Of a stretch of DNA of 64,000 bases, positions 8,061 through 18,132 are shown one piece after another. Source of the stretch: Chryseobacterium paludis (GTDB lineage: Bacteria > Bacteroidota > Bacteroidia > Flavobacteriales > Weeksellaceae); contig NZ_CP099966.1 of assembly GCF_025403485.1 (NCBI RefSeq), positions 558,001-622,000 on the forward strand, in the 5' to 3' direction. Numbering within the stretch: position 1 is the first letter of the stretch; every line of letters begins with the position of its first letter. The position numbers were made by a program, and so were the translations under genes. The notes beneath the pieces are model-generated. The model did no database searches and was not told where the DNA came from. It was given only the letters and a program-made list of their open reading frames with translations.

Positions 8061-9545
8061 ATGTATTTACTAGGATATGACATTGGCAGTTCTTCCGTAA
8101 AAGTTTGTCTCATTGAGGCATCCAGTGGAAAGATTATTGCATCAGACTTTTCTCCAAAAAAGGAGATGAAAATTATAGCTGTCAATCCGGGTTGGGCTGA
8201 ACAGAATCCTTCGGATTGGTGGTTAAATTTGAAATTAGCCCACGAAGCTGTAATGCATGAATCTGGAATCAATGCAGAAGATATAAAAGGAATTGGGATT
8301 ACCTGGCAAATGCATGGTTTGATTTTAGTAGATAAGGATCAAAATCTTTTGCGACCTTCTATTATTTGGTGTGATAGCCGTGCCGTTCCATACGGGGAGA
8401 AGGCATTCAAAGAAATAGGCGAAGAAAAATGCCTGTCACATCTTTTGAATTCACCAGGAAACTTTACCGCTTCAAAATTAGCCTGGGTGAAGGAAAATGA
8501 ACCTGAAATTTTTGATAAAATTGATAAAATTATGCTTCCCGGAGATTATATCGCAATGAGACTTTCCAATCACATTGGAATAACAATCGAAGGTCTTTCT
8601 GAAGGAGTTTTCTGGGATTTTAAAAATCATTGCATTTCTGAAGACATAATTAACTATTATGGTATTCCAAAAAGCTTTTTTCCAGAAATTGTACCAACAT
8701 TTGGTATTCAGGCAACAGTGTCTAAAGAGGCAGCTCGGGAATTAGGTCTAAAAGAAGGTACACCAATTTCATATAGGGCGGGAGATCAACCCAACAATGC
8801 CCTTTCCCTGAATGTTTTCAATCCGGGAGAAATTGCTTCTACAGCAGGAACTTCAGGTGTCGTGTATGGCGTTCTTGATCAGCTTGAGTACGATAGGTTA
8901 TCCAGGGTTAATACATTTGCTCATGTTAATTATACAGCTGAGCAAATCAGACTAGGTGTTTTGCTTTGTATTAATGGAACGGGAATTTTAAATTCCTGGT
9001 TGAAACATAACTTTGCGACTTCCCTTTCTTCTTATGGAGACATGAATGACATGGCTTCCCTTTCACCAATTGGCTCAAAAGGGCTAAGCATCATTCCTTT
9101 TGGAAACGGTGCAGAGAGAGTTTTGGAAAATAAAGATACAAGTTGTTCGATTCATGGAATTAATTTCAATATACACACAAAAGGAGATATTCTGCGTGCA
9201 GCGCAGGAAGGTATTGTATTTTCTTATGAGTACGGAATGGATATCATGAGACATATTGGAATGGATATTCAGGTAATACGTGCAGGGAATGCAAATATGT
9301 TTTTGAGTTCAATTTTTCGTCAGTCACTTTCCAGTATCAGTAATGCGGTCATTGAGCTTTATGACACCGATGGAGCTGTTGGGGCTGCAAGAGCTGCAGG
9401 AATGGGAATAAATTTTTATTCAGATTCTAAAGAAGCGTTTTATTCACTTGAGAGAATAGCAGTGATAGAACCTGAACATGAAAAACAAGAACAATATTTT
9501 GAAGCTTATGCCAGATGGAAAAGTCATCTTAACGAAATAATCTAG
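8061..9545 (+). CDS. xylB: xylulokinase
   Basis: A FGGY-family sugar kinase of 494 residues, the usual xylulokinase size, phosphorylates D-xylulose to xylulose 5-phosphate in the cytoplasm. The ATP-binding start GYDIGSSSVK, the WQMHG substrate motif near 82-86 and the catalytic base Asp242 (AGDQPNNAL) are visible. The C-terminal phosphate-binding segment is RAGNANMFLSSIFRQ. It begins 21 bases after the regulator stop and precedes xylose isomerase, so both xylose-entry steps lie in one operon. Confidence 0.95.
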   Translation: MYLLGYDIGSSSVKVCLIEASSGKIIASDFSPKKEMKIIAVNPGWAEQNPSDWWLNLKLAHEAVMHESGINAEDIKGIGITWQMHGLILVDKDQNLLRPSIIWCDSRAVPYGEKAFKEIGEEKCLSHLLNSPGNFTASKLAWVKENEPEIFDKIDKIMLPGDYIAMRLSNHIGITIEGLSEGVFWDFKNHCISEDIINYYGIPKSFFPEIVPTFGIQATVSKEAARELGLKEGTPISYRAGDQPNNALSLNVFNPGEIASTAGTSGVVYGVLDQLEYDRLSRVNTFAHVNYTAEQIRLGVLLCINGTGILNSWLKHNFATSLSSYGDMNDMASLSPIGSKGLSIIPFGNGAERVLENKDTSCSIHGINFNIHTKGDILRAAQEGIVFSYEYGMDIMRHIGMDIQVIRAGNANMFLSSIFRQSLSSISNAVIELYDTDGAVGAARAAGMGINFYSDSKEAFYSLERIAVIEPEHEKQEQYFEAYARWKSHLNEII

Positions 9546-9575
9546 ACACTTACACCAGAGCCTTATAGGTAGGTA

Positions 9576-9601
9576 CTCACTGAGTCTTTCTAATCAGTGA
9601 G
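9576..9601 (+). other. intercistronic stem-loop between xylB and xylA
   Basis: CTCACTGA and TCAGTGAG form a perfect eight-base-pair stem with a ten-base loop. It is followed by AAGAGAATCC rather than a T tract, so an RNA-processing or stabilising hairpin is more likely than a terminator. Confidence 0.55.
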
Positions 9602-9652
9602 AAGAGAATCCTTACGCCAAATTTAAAACAAATAAAAAATAATCAAATAAAT

Positions 9653-10981
9653 ATGAACACTTTAACAGAAACAAAAGAATTTTTTAAAGGTATCGAAAAG
9701 ATAAAATTTGAAGGAAAAGAAAGTCGAAATCCGCTTGCATTCCGATATTATGATGAAGACAAAATAATCATGGGAAAACCTATGAAAGAATGGACACGCT
9801 TTGCAATGGCCTGGTGGCATACTTTATGTGCAAATGGAAGCGATCCGTTTGGAGGACCGACAATTCATCACCCTTGGGACATGGGAGATGATCCCCTTAC
9901 AAGGGCTATGAAAAAAATGGATGCTGGCTTTGAATTTATGTCTAAAATGGGATTCAACTACTACTGTTTTCACGATATTGATTTAGTAGATCCTGCCAAC
10001 AATTGGAAAGACTATGAAAAAAACCTTCAGGCCATTGTGGAATACGCAAAAGAAAAACAAAAAGAAACTGGAATTAAACTTTTATGGGGAACAGCTAATG
10101 TTTTTACACATGAAAGATATATGAATGGTGCATCTACCAATCCAAATTTTGATGTGGTAGCTTGCGCGGGAACTCAGGTTAAAAATTCTATCGATGCAAC
10201 CATTGCATTAGGCGGAGAAAATTATGTTTTTTGGGGTGGGAGAGAAGGATATATGAGTCTCTTAAACACGGATATGAAGCGTGAAAAAGATCATTTAGCG
10301 CGTTTTCTTTCAATGTCAAGAGATTATGCCCGTCAGCAAGGTTTTAAAGGAACTTTTTTAATTGAACCAAAACCGATGGAACCTACCAAGCATCAGTACG
10401 ATTACGATTCTGAAACAGTAATTGGCTTTTTAAGACATTATGGATTGGATAAAGATTTTAAATTAAATATTGAAGTTAACCACGCAACCCTTGCCGGACA
10501 TACTTTTGAGCACGAGCTTCAGGTTGCAGTAGATGCTGGACTTTTAGGAAGCATCGATGCCAACCGAGGAGATTATCAAAATGGGTGGGATACTGATCAG
10601 TTCCCAATTGATTATTATGATATGGTTCAGGCTTGGTTGGTACTTCTTCCTGCAGGAGGACTGGGAAATGGCGGGGTAAATTTTGATGCTAAAATCAGAA
10701 GAAATTCTACAGATGCTGAAGATTTATTCATCTCCCATATTTCAGGAATGGATGTTTTTGCCAAAGGACTTTTGGCAGCAGCTGACATTCTTGAGAATTC
10801 AGATTATAACAAATTACGTACGAATCGTTATTCTTCTTTTGATAATGGAAATGGAAAGGCTTTTGAAAATGGCTCTCTTACATTGGAAGACCTTCAGAGA
10901 ATTGCCCATGAAATAGGGGAACCTCAAGCAAAAAGTGGAAAACAGGAGTTGTTTGAAGCCATTGTAAATATGCATATATAA
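9653..10981 (+). CDS. xylA: xylose isomerase
   Basis: This class II xylose isomerase has 442 residues and converts D-xylose to D-xylulose. The catalytic His107 and Asp110 stand in YYCFHDID. Metal-binding acidic residues occur in [16 protein letters not shown] and [17 protein letters not shown], and the late GSIDANRGD motif is intact. It is cytoplasmic and metal-dependent. It follows xylB after 107 bases that contain a stem-loop. An inverted repeat separates it from the SusC gene. Confidence 0.97.
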   Translation: MNTLTETKEFFKGIEKIKFEGKESRNPLAFRYYDEDKIIMGKPMKEWTRFAMAWWHTLCANGSDPFGGPTIHHPWDMGDDPLTRAMKKMDAGFEFMSKMGFNYYCFHDIDLVDPANNWKDYEKNLQAIVEYAKEKQKETGIKLLWGTANVFTHERYMNGASTNPNFDVVACAGTQVKNSIDATIALGGENYVFWGGREGYMSLLNTDMKREKDHLARFLSMSRDYARQQGFKGTFLIEPKPMEPTKHQYDYDSETVIGFLRHYGLDKDFKLNIEVNHATLAGHTFEHELQVAVDAGLLGSIDANRGDYQNGWDTDQFPIDYYDMVQAWLVLLPAGGLGNGGVNFDAKIRRNSTDAEDLFISHISGMDVFAKGLLAAADILENSDYNKLRTNRYSSFDNGNGKAFENGSLTLEDLQRIAHEIGEPQAKSGKQELFEAIVNMHI

Positions 10982-10986
10982 TACAT

Positions 10987-11045
10987 AATAAAAGGCTGCT
11001 AAACACTAAGGTTTTTACCACTCTAATTATTAATAGCCTTTTATT
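10987..11045 (+). terminator. long inverted repeat between xylA and susC
   Basis: AATAAAAGGCT (10987-10997) and AGCCTTTTATT (11035-11045) are perfectly complementary over 11 bases with a 37-base loop. The position allows partial termination or RNA processing, so that xylA and the SusC/SusD pair are expressed at different levels. Confidence 0.5.
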
Positions 11046-11072
11046 AAAACCTAACACACAAAAATAATAATT

Positions 11073-13964
11073 ATGAGCCGATTTTATTTTGGTAGTAATA
11101 AAGCTGCACTATTTTTTGCAATGGCTTTACTACCCTCAGGCGTGGTTTATTCCCAGGTTAAAAAAGATACGGTAACAAAAGAGAAAAAGATAGATGAAGT
11201 TGTTGTTATTGGATATGGTACACAAAGAAAAGAATCTGTTACAGGATCTGTTGCTTCTGTAAAAGGAGATGTATTACGAGAGGTACCATCTGCAAATATT
11301 ACCCAGGCATTACAAGGAAGAACAGCAGGTGTTGATATTTCTCAAACCTCTACCAAACCGGGAGCCGCAATGCAGATCCGCATAAGGGGAACCAGATCAC
11401 TTACAGGAGATAATAACCCATTAATTGTTTTAGACGGAATTCCTTTTGTCGGATCATTAGGAGACATCAGTTCAAGTGATATTAAGAGCATTGATATTTT
11501 AAAAGATGCATCGGCAACGGCAATTTACGGATCAAGAGGTGCGAATGGTGTTATCTTAGTAACCACGAATAGGGGATCTAAAGGTCAAAAGCCCAAGTTG
11601 ACCTACAATACCTTTACAGGAGTACAGACTTTGTTTTCGAAATATCCGATGATGGATGGACCAAAGTTTGCTCAGCTTCGTGCCTATGCTATTCCTGCTG
11701 GTAATACGACTCCATTATATACTAATGGTGTCGATGAGAATAACAATACCAATACAGACTGGCAGGATTTATACTATAAGCCGGCAATGATAACCAGCCA
11801 CGATGTAGGTGTTTCAGGAGGTACTGAAGGGGGAAATTATAATGTGGGCTTGTCATATTTTAAACAAAATGCATTAATTCCTCTCCAAAGTTATGAGAGA
11901 TTTGCCTTACGTACAGCCATTGACCAACAAGTGGGTAAAGCTTTCCGATTCGGATTTACCACTAATACCAATTATTCTGTATCAGAAGGAAATGGAGTAA
12001 ATCCTGGAGCAGTTTTGGGATACTCTCCAATTGCTAGTCCTTACAGGGCTGATGGAAGTTTGAAAACTTTAATGAGCACGGCAGGAGGTATTGATCAGAG
12101 CTGGATTTATACCCGTAAGAATTTAGAAAATTTAGGTGATAAATATATTGATGAAACGAAATCTTTTGCATCGTATAATAATCTCTATGGCGAATTAAAT
12201 CTGCCGGTGACTGGATTAAAATACAGATTAAATGTAGGTTTGGATTATCGTACCTCAAACAGTGGAAACTATACGGGAGTTGGAGTGTTTAATACCAATC
12301 CAGCAGGACCATCTTCTGCAGGGAGAGGAAATAATCAGACTTATCATTGGGTTTTAGAAAATCTCTTAACATATGACCGTACTTTTGGTAAGCATAAAAT
12401 AAATGCCGTAGCATTGTATTCCGCTGAAGGAAATAGATATACGAGTTCTTATATGAGCGCGAAAAATGTTCCGGCGGATTTTTTTCAATATTATAATTTA
12501 GGGCAATCTCCACAGGCTGATATTACAGTGAGGCCGGAGGATCAAATATATTGGCAGACCGGCCTGCTTTCAGCGATGGGAAGAGTAATGTATACATTTA
12601 ATAACAAATATATGCTGACCGCAACTCTTCGTGCTGATGGATCTTCAAGACTTGCCCCCGGTAATAAATGGCATACCTATCCTGCATTATCATTGGGATG
12701 GAACGTTACTAATGAAGCTTTCATGAAGAATATTAAAATACTTAATCTTCTTAAATTTAGAGCAGGTTGGGGCCAAACATCCAACCAGGCAGTGAATCCA
12801 TATTCTACGTTAGGGGCACTTACTGTTACTCCTTACAATTTTGGGACTACAAACAGTACGGGAGTTTATGTAAGCCAGGCTCCGAATCCTAATCTTGGAT
12901 GGGAATATTCAAAAACACAAAACTACGGGGTGGATTTTGGATTATTTAATAATCGCCTTACAGGTAGTGTGGAATATTACAAAACACATACTTTTGATCT
13001 TTTAACTCAGAAAAACCTTCCATCATCAACGGCTATAGGATCTATTATATCCAATGTTGCAGAGACGGAAAATAAGGGTTTCGAAATTAGTGTTAATGGT
13101 GTTATAATCGACAACCCTGACGGATTTACATGGGAAGCAGGTGCTAATTTTTATACTAACAGAAATAAAATTTTATCTCTTGCCTCCGGAACTACACGTG
13201 ATGTAAATAACTTATGGTTTGTAGGACATAATATAAATTCATTGTATGATTATCAATATGTAGGTCTTTGGCAGACAGGTGATCCTTATCAGAGTATTTT
13301 GGAGCCGGGAACTTCTGGTGATGTAGTTGGCTCTATTAAGGTACTTTACACAGGAGGTTATAACCCGGATGGTACTCCTATAAGAGCAATTGGACCCGAT
13401 GACAGGCAGATTTTTGACACAGCTCCGAAGTTTCAGGGAGGATTTAATATGCGCTTTGCGTACAAAAATTTCGAGCTAAGTACCGTGGGTGCTTTTCAAC
13501 ATGGGGGAATTCTGATAAGTTCAATATATGGATCTGCAGGTTATCTTAACAGATTAACAGGTCGTGGCAATAATGTTGATGTTGATTATTGGACAGAAAA
13601 TAATACAGATGCTTATTTTCCGCGTCCTGGACGTCACTTAAGTGGGGATAATCCAAAATATTCTTCTACACTGGCAATGTTTGACGCATCTTATCTCAAA
13701 CTCCGAACGATTACTTTAGGGTATAATGTCAATAAGGACTTCCTGAAAGATTTGAAAATTACCAGTTTGAGAATCTACTTTACAGTTACCAATCCGGTTG
13801 TCCTATTCTCTCCTTATCATAAATTTTCAGGAATGGATCCGGAACCTAATTCTTTGGGTAATGAAAATCAGGCTGTAAGCGGATATCAAAATCGTCAGCC
13901 AATCATAGGAACTAACAATCCTTCTACAAGAAATTACTTAATGGGACTTAACTTAACTTTTTAA
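11073..13964 (+). CDS. SusC/RagA-type TonB-linked outer-membrane transporter
   Basis: This 963-residue outer-membrane barrel imports oligosaccharides with its SusD partner, powered by TonB. It has a signal peptide (about 1-27) and a TonB box near 40-50 (KIDEVVVIGYGT). The plug domain covers about 55-170 (ALQGRTAGVDISQT, SIDILKDASATAIYGSRGANGV), followed by the barrel. The C-terminus ends in aromatic/hydrophobic NYLMGLNLTF. The N-terminal carboxypeptidase-regulatory-like domain found in many SusC proteins is missing, as is common in flavobacteria. Its place between xylA and the uronate genes points to xylo-oligosaccharides carrying glucuronic acid or arabinose. Confidence 0.95.
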   Translation: MSRFYFGSNKAALFFAMALLPSGVVYSQVKKDTVTKEKKIDEVVVIGYGTQRKESVTGSVASVKGDVLREVPSANITQALQGRTAGVDISQTSTKPGAAMQIRIRGTRSLTGDNNPLIVLDGIPFVGSLGDISSSDIKSIDILKDASATAIYGSRGANGVILVTTNRGSKGQKPKLTYNTFTGVQTLFSKYPMMDGPKFAQLRAYAIPAGNTTPLYTNGVDENNNTNTDWQDLYYKPAMITSHDVGVSGGTEGGNYNVGLSYFKQNALIPLQSYERFALRTAIDQQVGKAFRFGFTTNTNYSVSEGNGVNPGAVLGYSPIASPYRADGSLKTLMSTAGGIDQSWIYTRKNLENLGDKYIDETKSFASYNNLYGELNLPVTGLKYRLNVGLDYRTSNSGNYTGVGVFNTNPAGPSSAGRGNNQTYHWVLENLLTYDRTFGKHKINAVALYSAEGNRYTSSYMSAKNVPADFFQYYNLGQSPQADITVRPEDQIYWQTGLLSAMGRVMYTFNNKYMLTATLRADGSSRLAPGNKWHTYPALSLGWNVTNEAFMKNIKILNLLKFRAGWGQTSNQAVNPYSTLGALTVTPYNFGTTNSTGVYVSQAPNPNLGWEYSKTQNYGVDFGLFNNRLTGSVEYYKTHTFDLLTQKNLPSSTAIGSIISNVAETENKGFEISVNGVIIDNPDGFTWEAGANFYTNRNKILSLASGTTRDVNNLWFVGHNINSLYDYQYVGLWQTGDPYQSILEPGTSGDVVGSIKVLYTGGYNPDGTPIRAIGPDDRQIFDTAPKFQGGFNMRFAYKNFELSTVGAFQHGGILISSIYGSAGYLNRLTGRGNNVDVDYWTENNTDAYFPRPGRHLSGDNPKYSSTLAMFDASYLKLRTITLGYNVNKDFLKDLKITSLRIYFTVTNPVVLFSPYHKFSGMDPEPNSLGNENQAVSGYQNRQPIIGTNNPSTRNYLMGLNLTF

Positions 13965-13976
13965 AACTGTACAGTC

Positions 13977-15935
13977 ATGATAAATTTTAACAAAAAACTG
14001 ATATTAGGAGCAATCTTTTTATCATTAACATTTACAGGATGTAATGAAATTCTTGATGAACAGCCAAGATCAACATACACTGTTGACTACTTTAGTACGC
14101 CGGATGGAATCAACCAGAGTTTTACTTCCCTGTACAGACAGTTACGATTGCTCTATGGTAACGGATACTTTATGAGCAATTGTCAGAATGGAACCGATGA
14201 ATCTACCTGGGCACAAAGTGCAGATGGTAACTTCAAAGAACTTGATATGTCAGGAAACGGTAATATTAATTCCAATACTTTTCCGACCAGTATGATCTGG
14301 GGATCGGTTTTTCCTTATATTAATACTGCCAATGGGATTATAGAAAAGGGACCAGGATTCGGAATTGCAGAGTCAATGATTTCTGAAGCCAGATTTTTCA
14401 GAGGGTTCGATTATTTTATGTTGGTTCAGACATATGGAGGAGTTCCATTGGATCTGGGTGCCGGGGAATTAAAGTTTAATACTTTACCTGCTACAACTTC
14501 CGCAAGAAACACTGTTACTGAAGTATATACAAAAGCTATTTTTCCTGATCTTAAAAAAGCAATTGAAACCTTGCCTGTATCACCACGGGTAACGGGAGGA
14601 GTGACACAGAACGTAGCGAGATTATTTTTGGCAAAAGCTTATCTTACTTATGGATGGTGGCTGCAGAATCCTAACAATATTCCTACTTATCCTGAAGTTT
14701 CAAGGAGTGACCCTGATGGTCATAATGCCCAATGGTATTTCCAGCAAGCGTATGATATAGCAATGGCGGGAATTACCAGCCCCGGAAGTTATGGGCTTCA
14801 GCCTACTTTTTACGATGTAAATGTGGGTTCTAATGACAGAAACAACGAATGTATGCTGTATGCAGATCACACGCAGTCAAGTACATATTATAACGAAGGA
14901 GATCCTGTAGGGTTTGGGTCAGGTTGGGCTCCGGATAATTTTGCAGCGTGGATGCAGACATGGAATTATACTGCCATAAAAAGCAGTAAAACAACAGCCT
15001 GGGCAGGGGCAGATGTTGTAAGTCCAGTGCAACGTGAAGCGGCTCAGCCCTTCGGGCGTCCATGGGTTCGTATGTGTCCTACCCTGGGGGTTATTAAAAA
15101 TACATTTGCCGATAAAACCAATGACTCACGTTACGATGGTACCTTTGTTACTACATACAGAGGAAACTGGAATAAAAACGGGACCGGTCTTACGGGTGTA
15201 CCAGTGTTATATAACGCAAACAATTTACCTGTACAGCCGGGGGGCGCTATCCTTAGTTTCCTTAATGATGATACGCAGACTCCTGCATATCCTTCTGGAG
15301 CGGGACAAAACGGTGTAGGAGCAGGAACTTTAGCCGGAAGAGCAGATTGGGTTATTGCTCCAAATGGGATCAGCAGAATCGTGTATCCTGGTTTATGGAA
15401 AATAGGAACTTACCGTACCGATGATCCGAACGGCTTAGGATATCCAAATGCATCTTTAACACGTCCTTTCAGTGTAGCGAAGTTTTCAGAATTCTATTTT
15501 ATTGCAGCAGAATCGGCTGTGAAAGGAGCTACAGGAGCAATGACAGCCAAAGATCTTATTAATGTAATCCGTGCCCGTGCAGGCAAATGGAAATTTAACA
15601 ATGCTCAGAATGCTGCTTATACGGCAGATAACAGTGCGGCAATGATTGCGGCAACACCTTCGAATATTACCATTGATTATATCCTTGCAGAAAGATCACG
15701 TGAATATTATGGTGAGTTTTACAGATGGTATGATCTTGTACGTACTCAAAAATGGAGTGAATATGCAGCCACCTATCAGATCGGCGGAGCTTCATATGGA
15801 AATCACACCCCAGAGACAGTTACCAGAACGATACTACCGTATCATTATCTCAGACCTATTCCTCAGGGACAACTTGATGCAATGGAAGTATCTGCGGATA
15901 TAAAAGCTAAATATCAAAATCCAGGTTACAATTAA
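13977..15935 (+). CDS. SusD/RagB-type surface glycan-binding lipoprotein
   Basis: This 652-residue lipoprotein has lipobox LTFTGC with Cys22. It caps the SusC channel and hands over oligosaccharides. The SusD fold is marked by the SEARFFRGFDYFMLVQTYGGVPL segment, TPR-like helices, and a C-terminal half with DLINVIRARAG and ILAERSREYYGEFYRWYDLVRT. It starts 12 bases after the SusC stop, so the pair is translationally close. It is on the long side for SusD, with extra loops around residues 270-480 that may shape ligand specificity. Confidence 0.95.
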   Translation: MINFNKKLILGAIFLSLTFTGCNEILDEQPRSTYTVDYFSTPDGINQSFTSLYRQLRLLYGNGYFMSNCQNGTDESTWAQSADGNFKELDMSGNGNINSNTFPTSMIWGSVFPYINTANGIIEKGPGFGIAESMISEARFFRGFDYFMLVQTYGGVPLDLGAGELKFNTLPATTSARNTVTEVYTKAIFPDLKKAIETLPVSPRVTGGVTQNVARLFLAKAYLTYGWWLQNPNNIPTYPEVSRSDPDGHNAQWYFQQAYDIAMAGITSPGSYGLQPTFYDVNVGSNDRNNECMLYADHTQSSTYYNEGDPVGFGSGWAPDNFAAWMQTWNYTAIKSSKTTAWAGADVVSPVQREAAQPFGRPWVRMCPTLGVIKNTFADKTNDSRYDGTFVTTYRGNWNKNGTGLTGVPVLYNANNLPVQPGGAILSFLNDDTQTPAYPSGAGQNGVGAGTLAGRADWVIAPNGISRIVYPGLWKIGTYRTDDPNGLGYPNASLTRPFSVAKFSEFYFIAAESAVKGATGAMTAKDLINVIRARAGKWKFNNAQNAAYTADNSAAMIAATPSNITIDYILAERSREYYGEFYRWYDLVRTQKWSEYAATYQIGGASYGNHTPETVTRTILPYHYLRPIPQGQLDAMEVSADIKAKYQNPGYN

Positions 15936-15961
15936 TTTAATTTTTCACATTCATATTAAGA

Positions 15962-15997
15962 AGCAAAGTAGGTGTCCTTAAAAACACCTGCTTTGTT
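15962..15997 (+). terminator. stem-loop between susD and uxuA
   Basis: GCAAAGTAGGTGT pairs with ACACCTGCTTTGT (one G-U and an end mismatch) around CCTTAAAA, followed by TTTAA. The weak T tract suggests partial termination, letting some transcripts continue into the uronate genes. Confidence 0.55.
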
Positions 15998-16021
15998 TAA
16001 TGAAAATAATTTATAGAGAAT

Positions 16022-17197
16022 ATGGAAAAAACATGGCGTTGGTTCGGTAAAAAAGACAACATAAAATTAAACATGCTCCGTCAGATAGGCGTCCAGGGTA
16101 TTGTTTCTGCACTTCATGATATCCCAAACGGGGAAATATGGCCGTTAGAAGCAATTAATGAGTATAAAGAATATATAGAAAGTTTCGGACTCCGTTGGTC
16201 TGTAGTTGAAAGCCTTGCTGTGAGTGAATCTATCAAATACGGAGGAGAGGACAGAGACCATTTAATAGCAAATTATATCATTAGCCTCGGAAATTTAGGA
16301 AAAGCAGGAGTTAAAACTGTTTGTTACAATTTTATGCCCGTTCTCGATTGGGCCCGTACAGACCTTTACCATAAATGGGAGGATGGTTCATCATCATTGT
16401 ATTTTGATAAGGCTAAGTTCGCCTACTTTGAAATACATATCCTTGAAAGAGAAGGTGCAGAAAAAGAATATAGCTCAGAAATTCTTGATAAAGTAAGAGA
16501 ACTCAAAAATACCCTTACTGATAAGGATAACAATGATTTGATTGATTCGGTCATTGTGAAAACTCAAGGCTTTGTAAATGGAAACATTAAGGAAGATGAC
16601 CAGAATCCTGTAGCTATTTTTAAAAAGCTATTGTTACTATATGACGGAATTGGTAAAGATCAGCTTCGTGAAAATATGAAATACTTCCTTGAGAAAATCA
16701 TGCCCGTATGTGAAGAGTACAATATTCAGATGTGTGTACATCCCGATGATCCCCCATTTTCATTATTAGGTTTACCAAGAATTATAACATGTGAAGAAGA
16801 CATTGACTGGTTTTTGAACGCCGTTGACAATCCTCATAACGGGCTTACGTTTTGTACGGGTTCCTTAAGTGCAGGACTTCAGAATGACGTTCCGAAATTA
16901 GCTCAGAAATATGCTTCACGCACAAAATTTGTCCACCTGAGGAGTACCAATGTATTTCCGAATGGAGATTTTATAGAAGCAAATCACTTGGAGGGAAGAG
17001 GAAAAATCGTTGAGATTGTTCGAATATTTGAAAAAGAAAATCCGGACCTTCCAATGCGCATTGATCATGGAAAGCTTTTGACAGATGATATTGATAAAGG
17101 CTACAATCCAGGATATTCATTTTTGGGAAGAATGCTGGCCCTAGGACAGATCGAAGGGGTAATGGCAAGTGTACAGATGGAATTGGAAAAAAAATAA
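16022..17197 (+). CDS. uxuA: mannonate dehydratase
   Basis: It dehydrates D-mannonate to 2-keto-3-deoxygluconate. The 391-residue TIM-barrel protein has the conserved start MEKTWRWFG, the metal-site motif HPDDPP at 240-245, Cys278 in TFCTGSLSAG, His305 (KFVHLRST) and His349 (RIDHG). These fit the metal-dependent UxuA family. It is cytoplasmic. The gene sits 34 bases before the SDR fructuronate reductase, the preceding step in the pathway. Confidence 0.96.
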   Translation: MEKTWRWFGKKDNIKLNMLRQIGVQGIVSALHDIPNGEIWPLEAINEYKEYIESFGLRWSVVESLAVSESIKYGGEDRDHLIANYIISLGNLGKAGVKTVCYNFMPVLDWARTDLYHKWEDGSSSLYFDKAKFAYFEIHILEREGAEKEYSSEILDKVRELKNTLTDKDNNDLIDSVIVKTQGFVNGNIKEDDQNPVAIFKKLLLLYDGIGKDQLRENMKYFLEKIMPVCEEYNIQMCVHPDDPPFSLLGLPRIITCEEDIDWFLNAVDNPHNGLTFCTGSLSAGLQNDVPKLAQKYASRTKFVHLRSTNVFPNGDFIEANHLEGRGKIVEIVRIFEKENPDLPMRIDHGKLLTDDIDKGYNPGYSFLGRMLALGQIEGVMASVQMELEKK

Positions 17198-17231
17198 AGC
17201 TACAGTTTGTAATTAATTCTAAAAAGTTAAA

Positions 17232-18047
17232 ATGAACGAAATATTTAGTATAAAAGATAAAGTAGCAGTGATCACCGGTGCCTCAGGGGTTCTGGGAAGT
17301 AGCCTTGCTAAAAGCTTTATTGAAGCCGGGGCAAAAGTGGTTGCGTTGGGAAGAAAACAGGCAACTTTAGATGCCTGCGTCAAAGAACTTCAGGAATCAG
17401 GTGGTGATGCTTTTGCTGTGGAAGCCAATGTTATGAATATCGAAAGCCTGGAAATAGCTTCAAAGAAGATCATTGAAAGATTCGGGAAGATTGACATTCT
17501 CCTTAATATAGCTGGTGGAAATATTCCAGCAGCAACTCTTTCTCCAGACCAGTCTTTTTTAGACATGAATATTGAAGGATGGAATGAGGTAACAAACCTT
17601 AATATCAACGGAACTGTTTATCCCAGCTATGTTTTCGGAAAAGTAATGGCAGAACGGAGTAGCGGAAGTATTGTCAATATTTCATCAATGGCGGCATATT
17701 CTGCAATCACAAGAGTGGCAGGATATTCCGCGGCTAAATCTGCAATTACCAATTTCACACAATGGCTGGCTTCGGATTTAGCTATAAAATATGGTGATAA
17801 AATTCGTGTAAATGCTATTGCTCCCGGATTTTTTATAGGAGACCAGAACCGTGCGATTTTATTAAATCCCGATGGATCTTTAACGGACAGGAGTAAAAAT
17901 GTTATTGCTAAAACCCCAATGGGACGATTTGGAGAAGCAAAAGAGCTTAATGGTATTGTACAATTTCTCTGTTCAGATGCAGCAAGCTTTATTACAGGCG
18001 CTTTAGTTCCTGTTGATGGAGGTTTCAGTGCTTTCAGCGGAGTATAA
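17232..18047 (+). CDS. SDR-type fructuronate reductase (mannonate oxidoreductase)
   Basis: A 271-residue short-chain dehydrogenase has cofactor motif TGASGVLG near 15-22, NIAGG near 92-96, Ser151, Tyr165 and Lys169 (YSAAK), and the closing ALVPVDGGFSAFSG. It lies between uxuA and uxaC, and no classical UxuB is present. It therefore most likely catalyses NAD(P)H-dependent reduction of D-fructuronate to D-mannonate. Analogous SDR enzymes replace UxuB in other Bacteroidota and Gram-positive bacteria. The assignment rests on context more than on specific residues. Confidence 0.85.
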   Translation: MNEIFSIKDKVAVITGASGVLGSSLAKSFIEAGAKVVALGRKQATLDACVKELQESGGDAFAVEANVMNIESLEIASKKIIERFGKIDILLNIAGGNIPAATLSPDQSFLDMNIEGWNEVTNLNINGTVYPSYVFGKVMAERSSGSIVNISSMAAYSAITRVAGYSAAKSAITNFTQWLASDLAIKYGDKIRVNAIAPGFFIGDQNRAILLNPDGSLTDRSKNVIAKTPMGRFGEAKELNGIVQFLCSDAASFITGALVPVDGGFSAFSGV

Positions 18048-18064
18048 AATATACAGTTAGTTGG

Positions 18065-18109
18065 CAGGGTCTTTTTGTCAATAACTATTGCTTAAGACCC
18101 TGTTTTTTT
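18065..18109 (+). terminator. Rho-independent terminator after the SDR gene
   Basis: CAGGGTCTT and AAGACCCTG form a perfect nine-base-pair stem with a 20-base loop, followed directly by seven T residues. It separates the uxuA-SDR pair from the uxaC cluster, so uxaC probably also has its own promoter or depends on read-through. Confidence 0.75.
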
Positions 18110-18132
18110 AATAGTAAATGAACTGAATAAAC

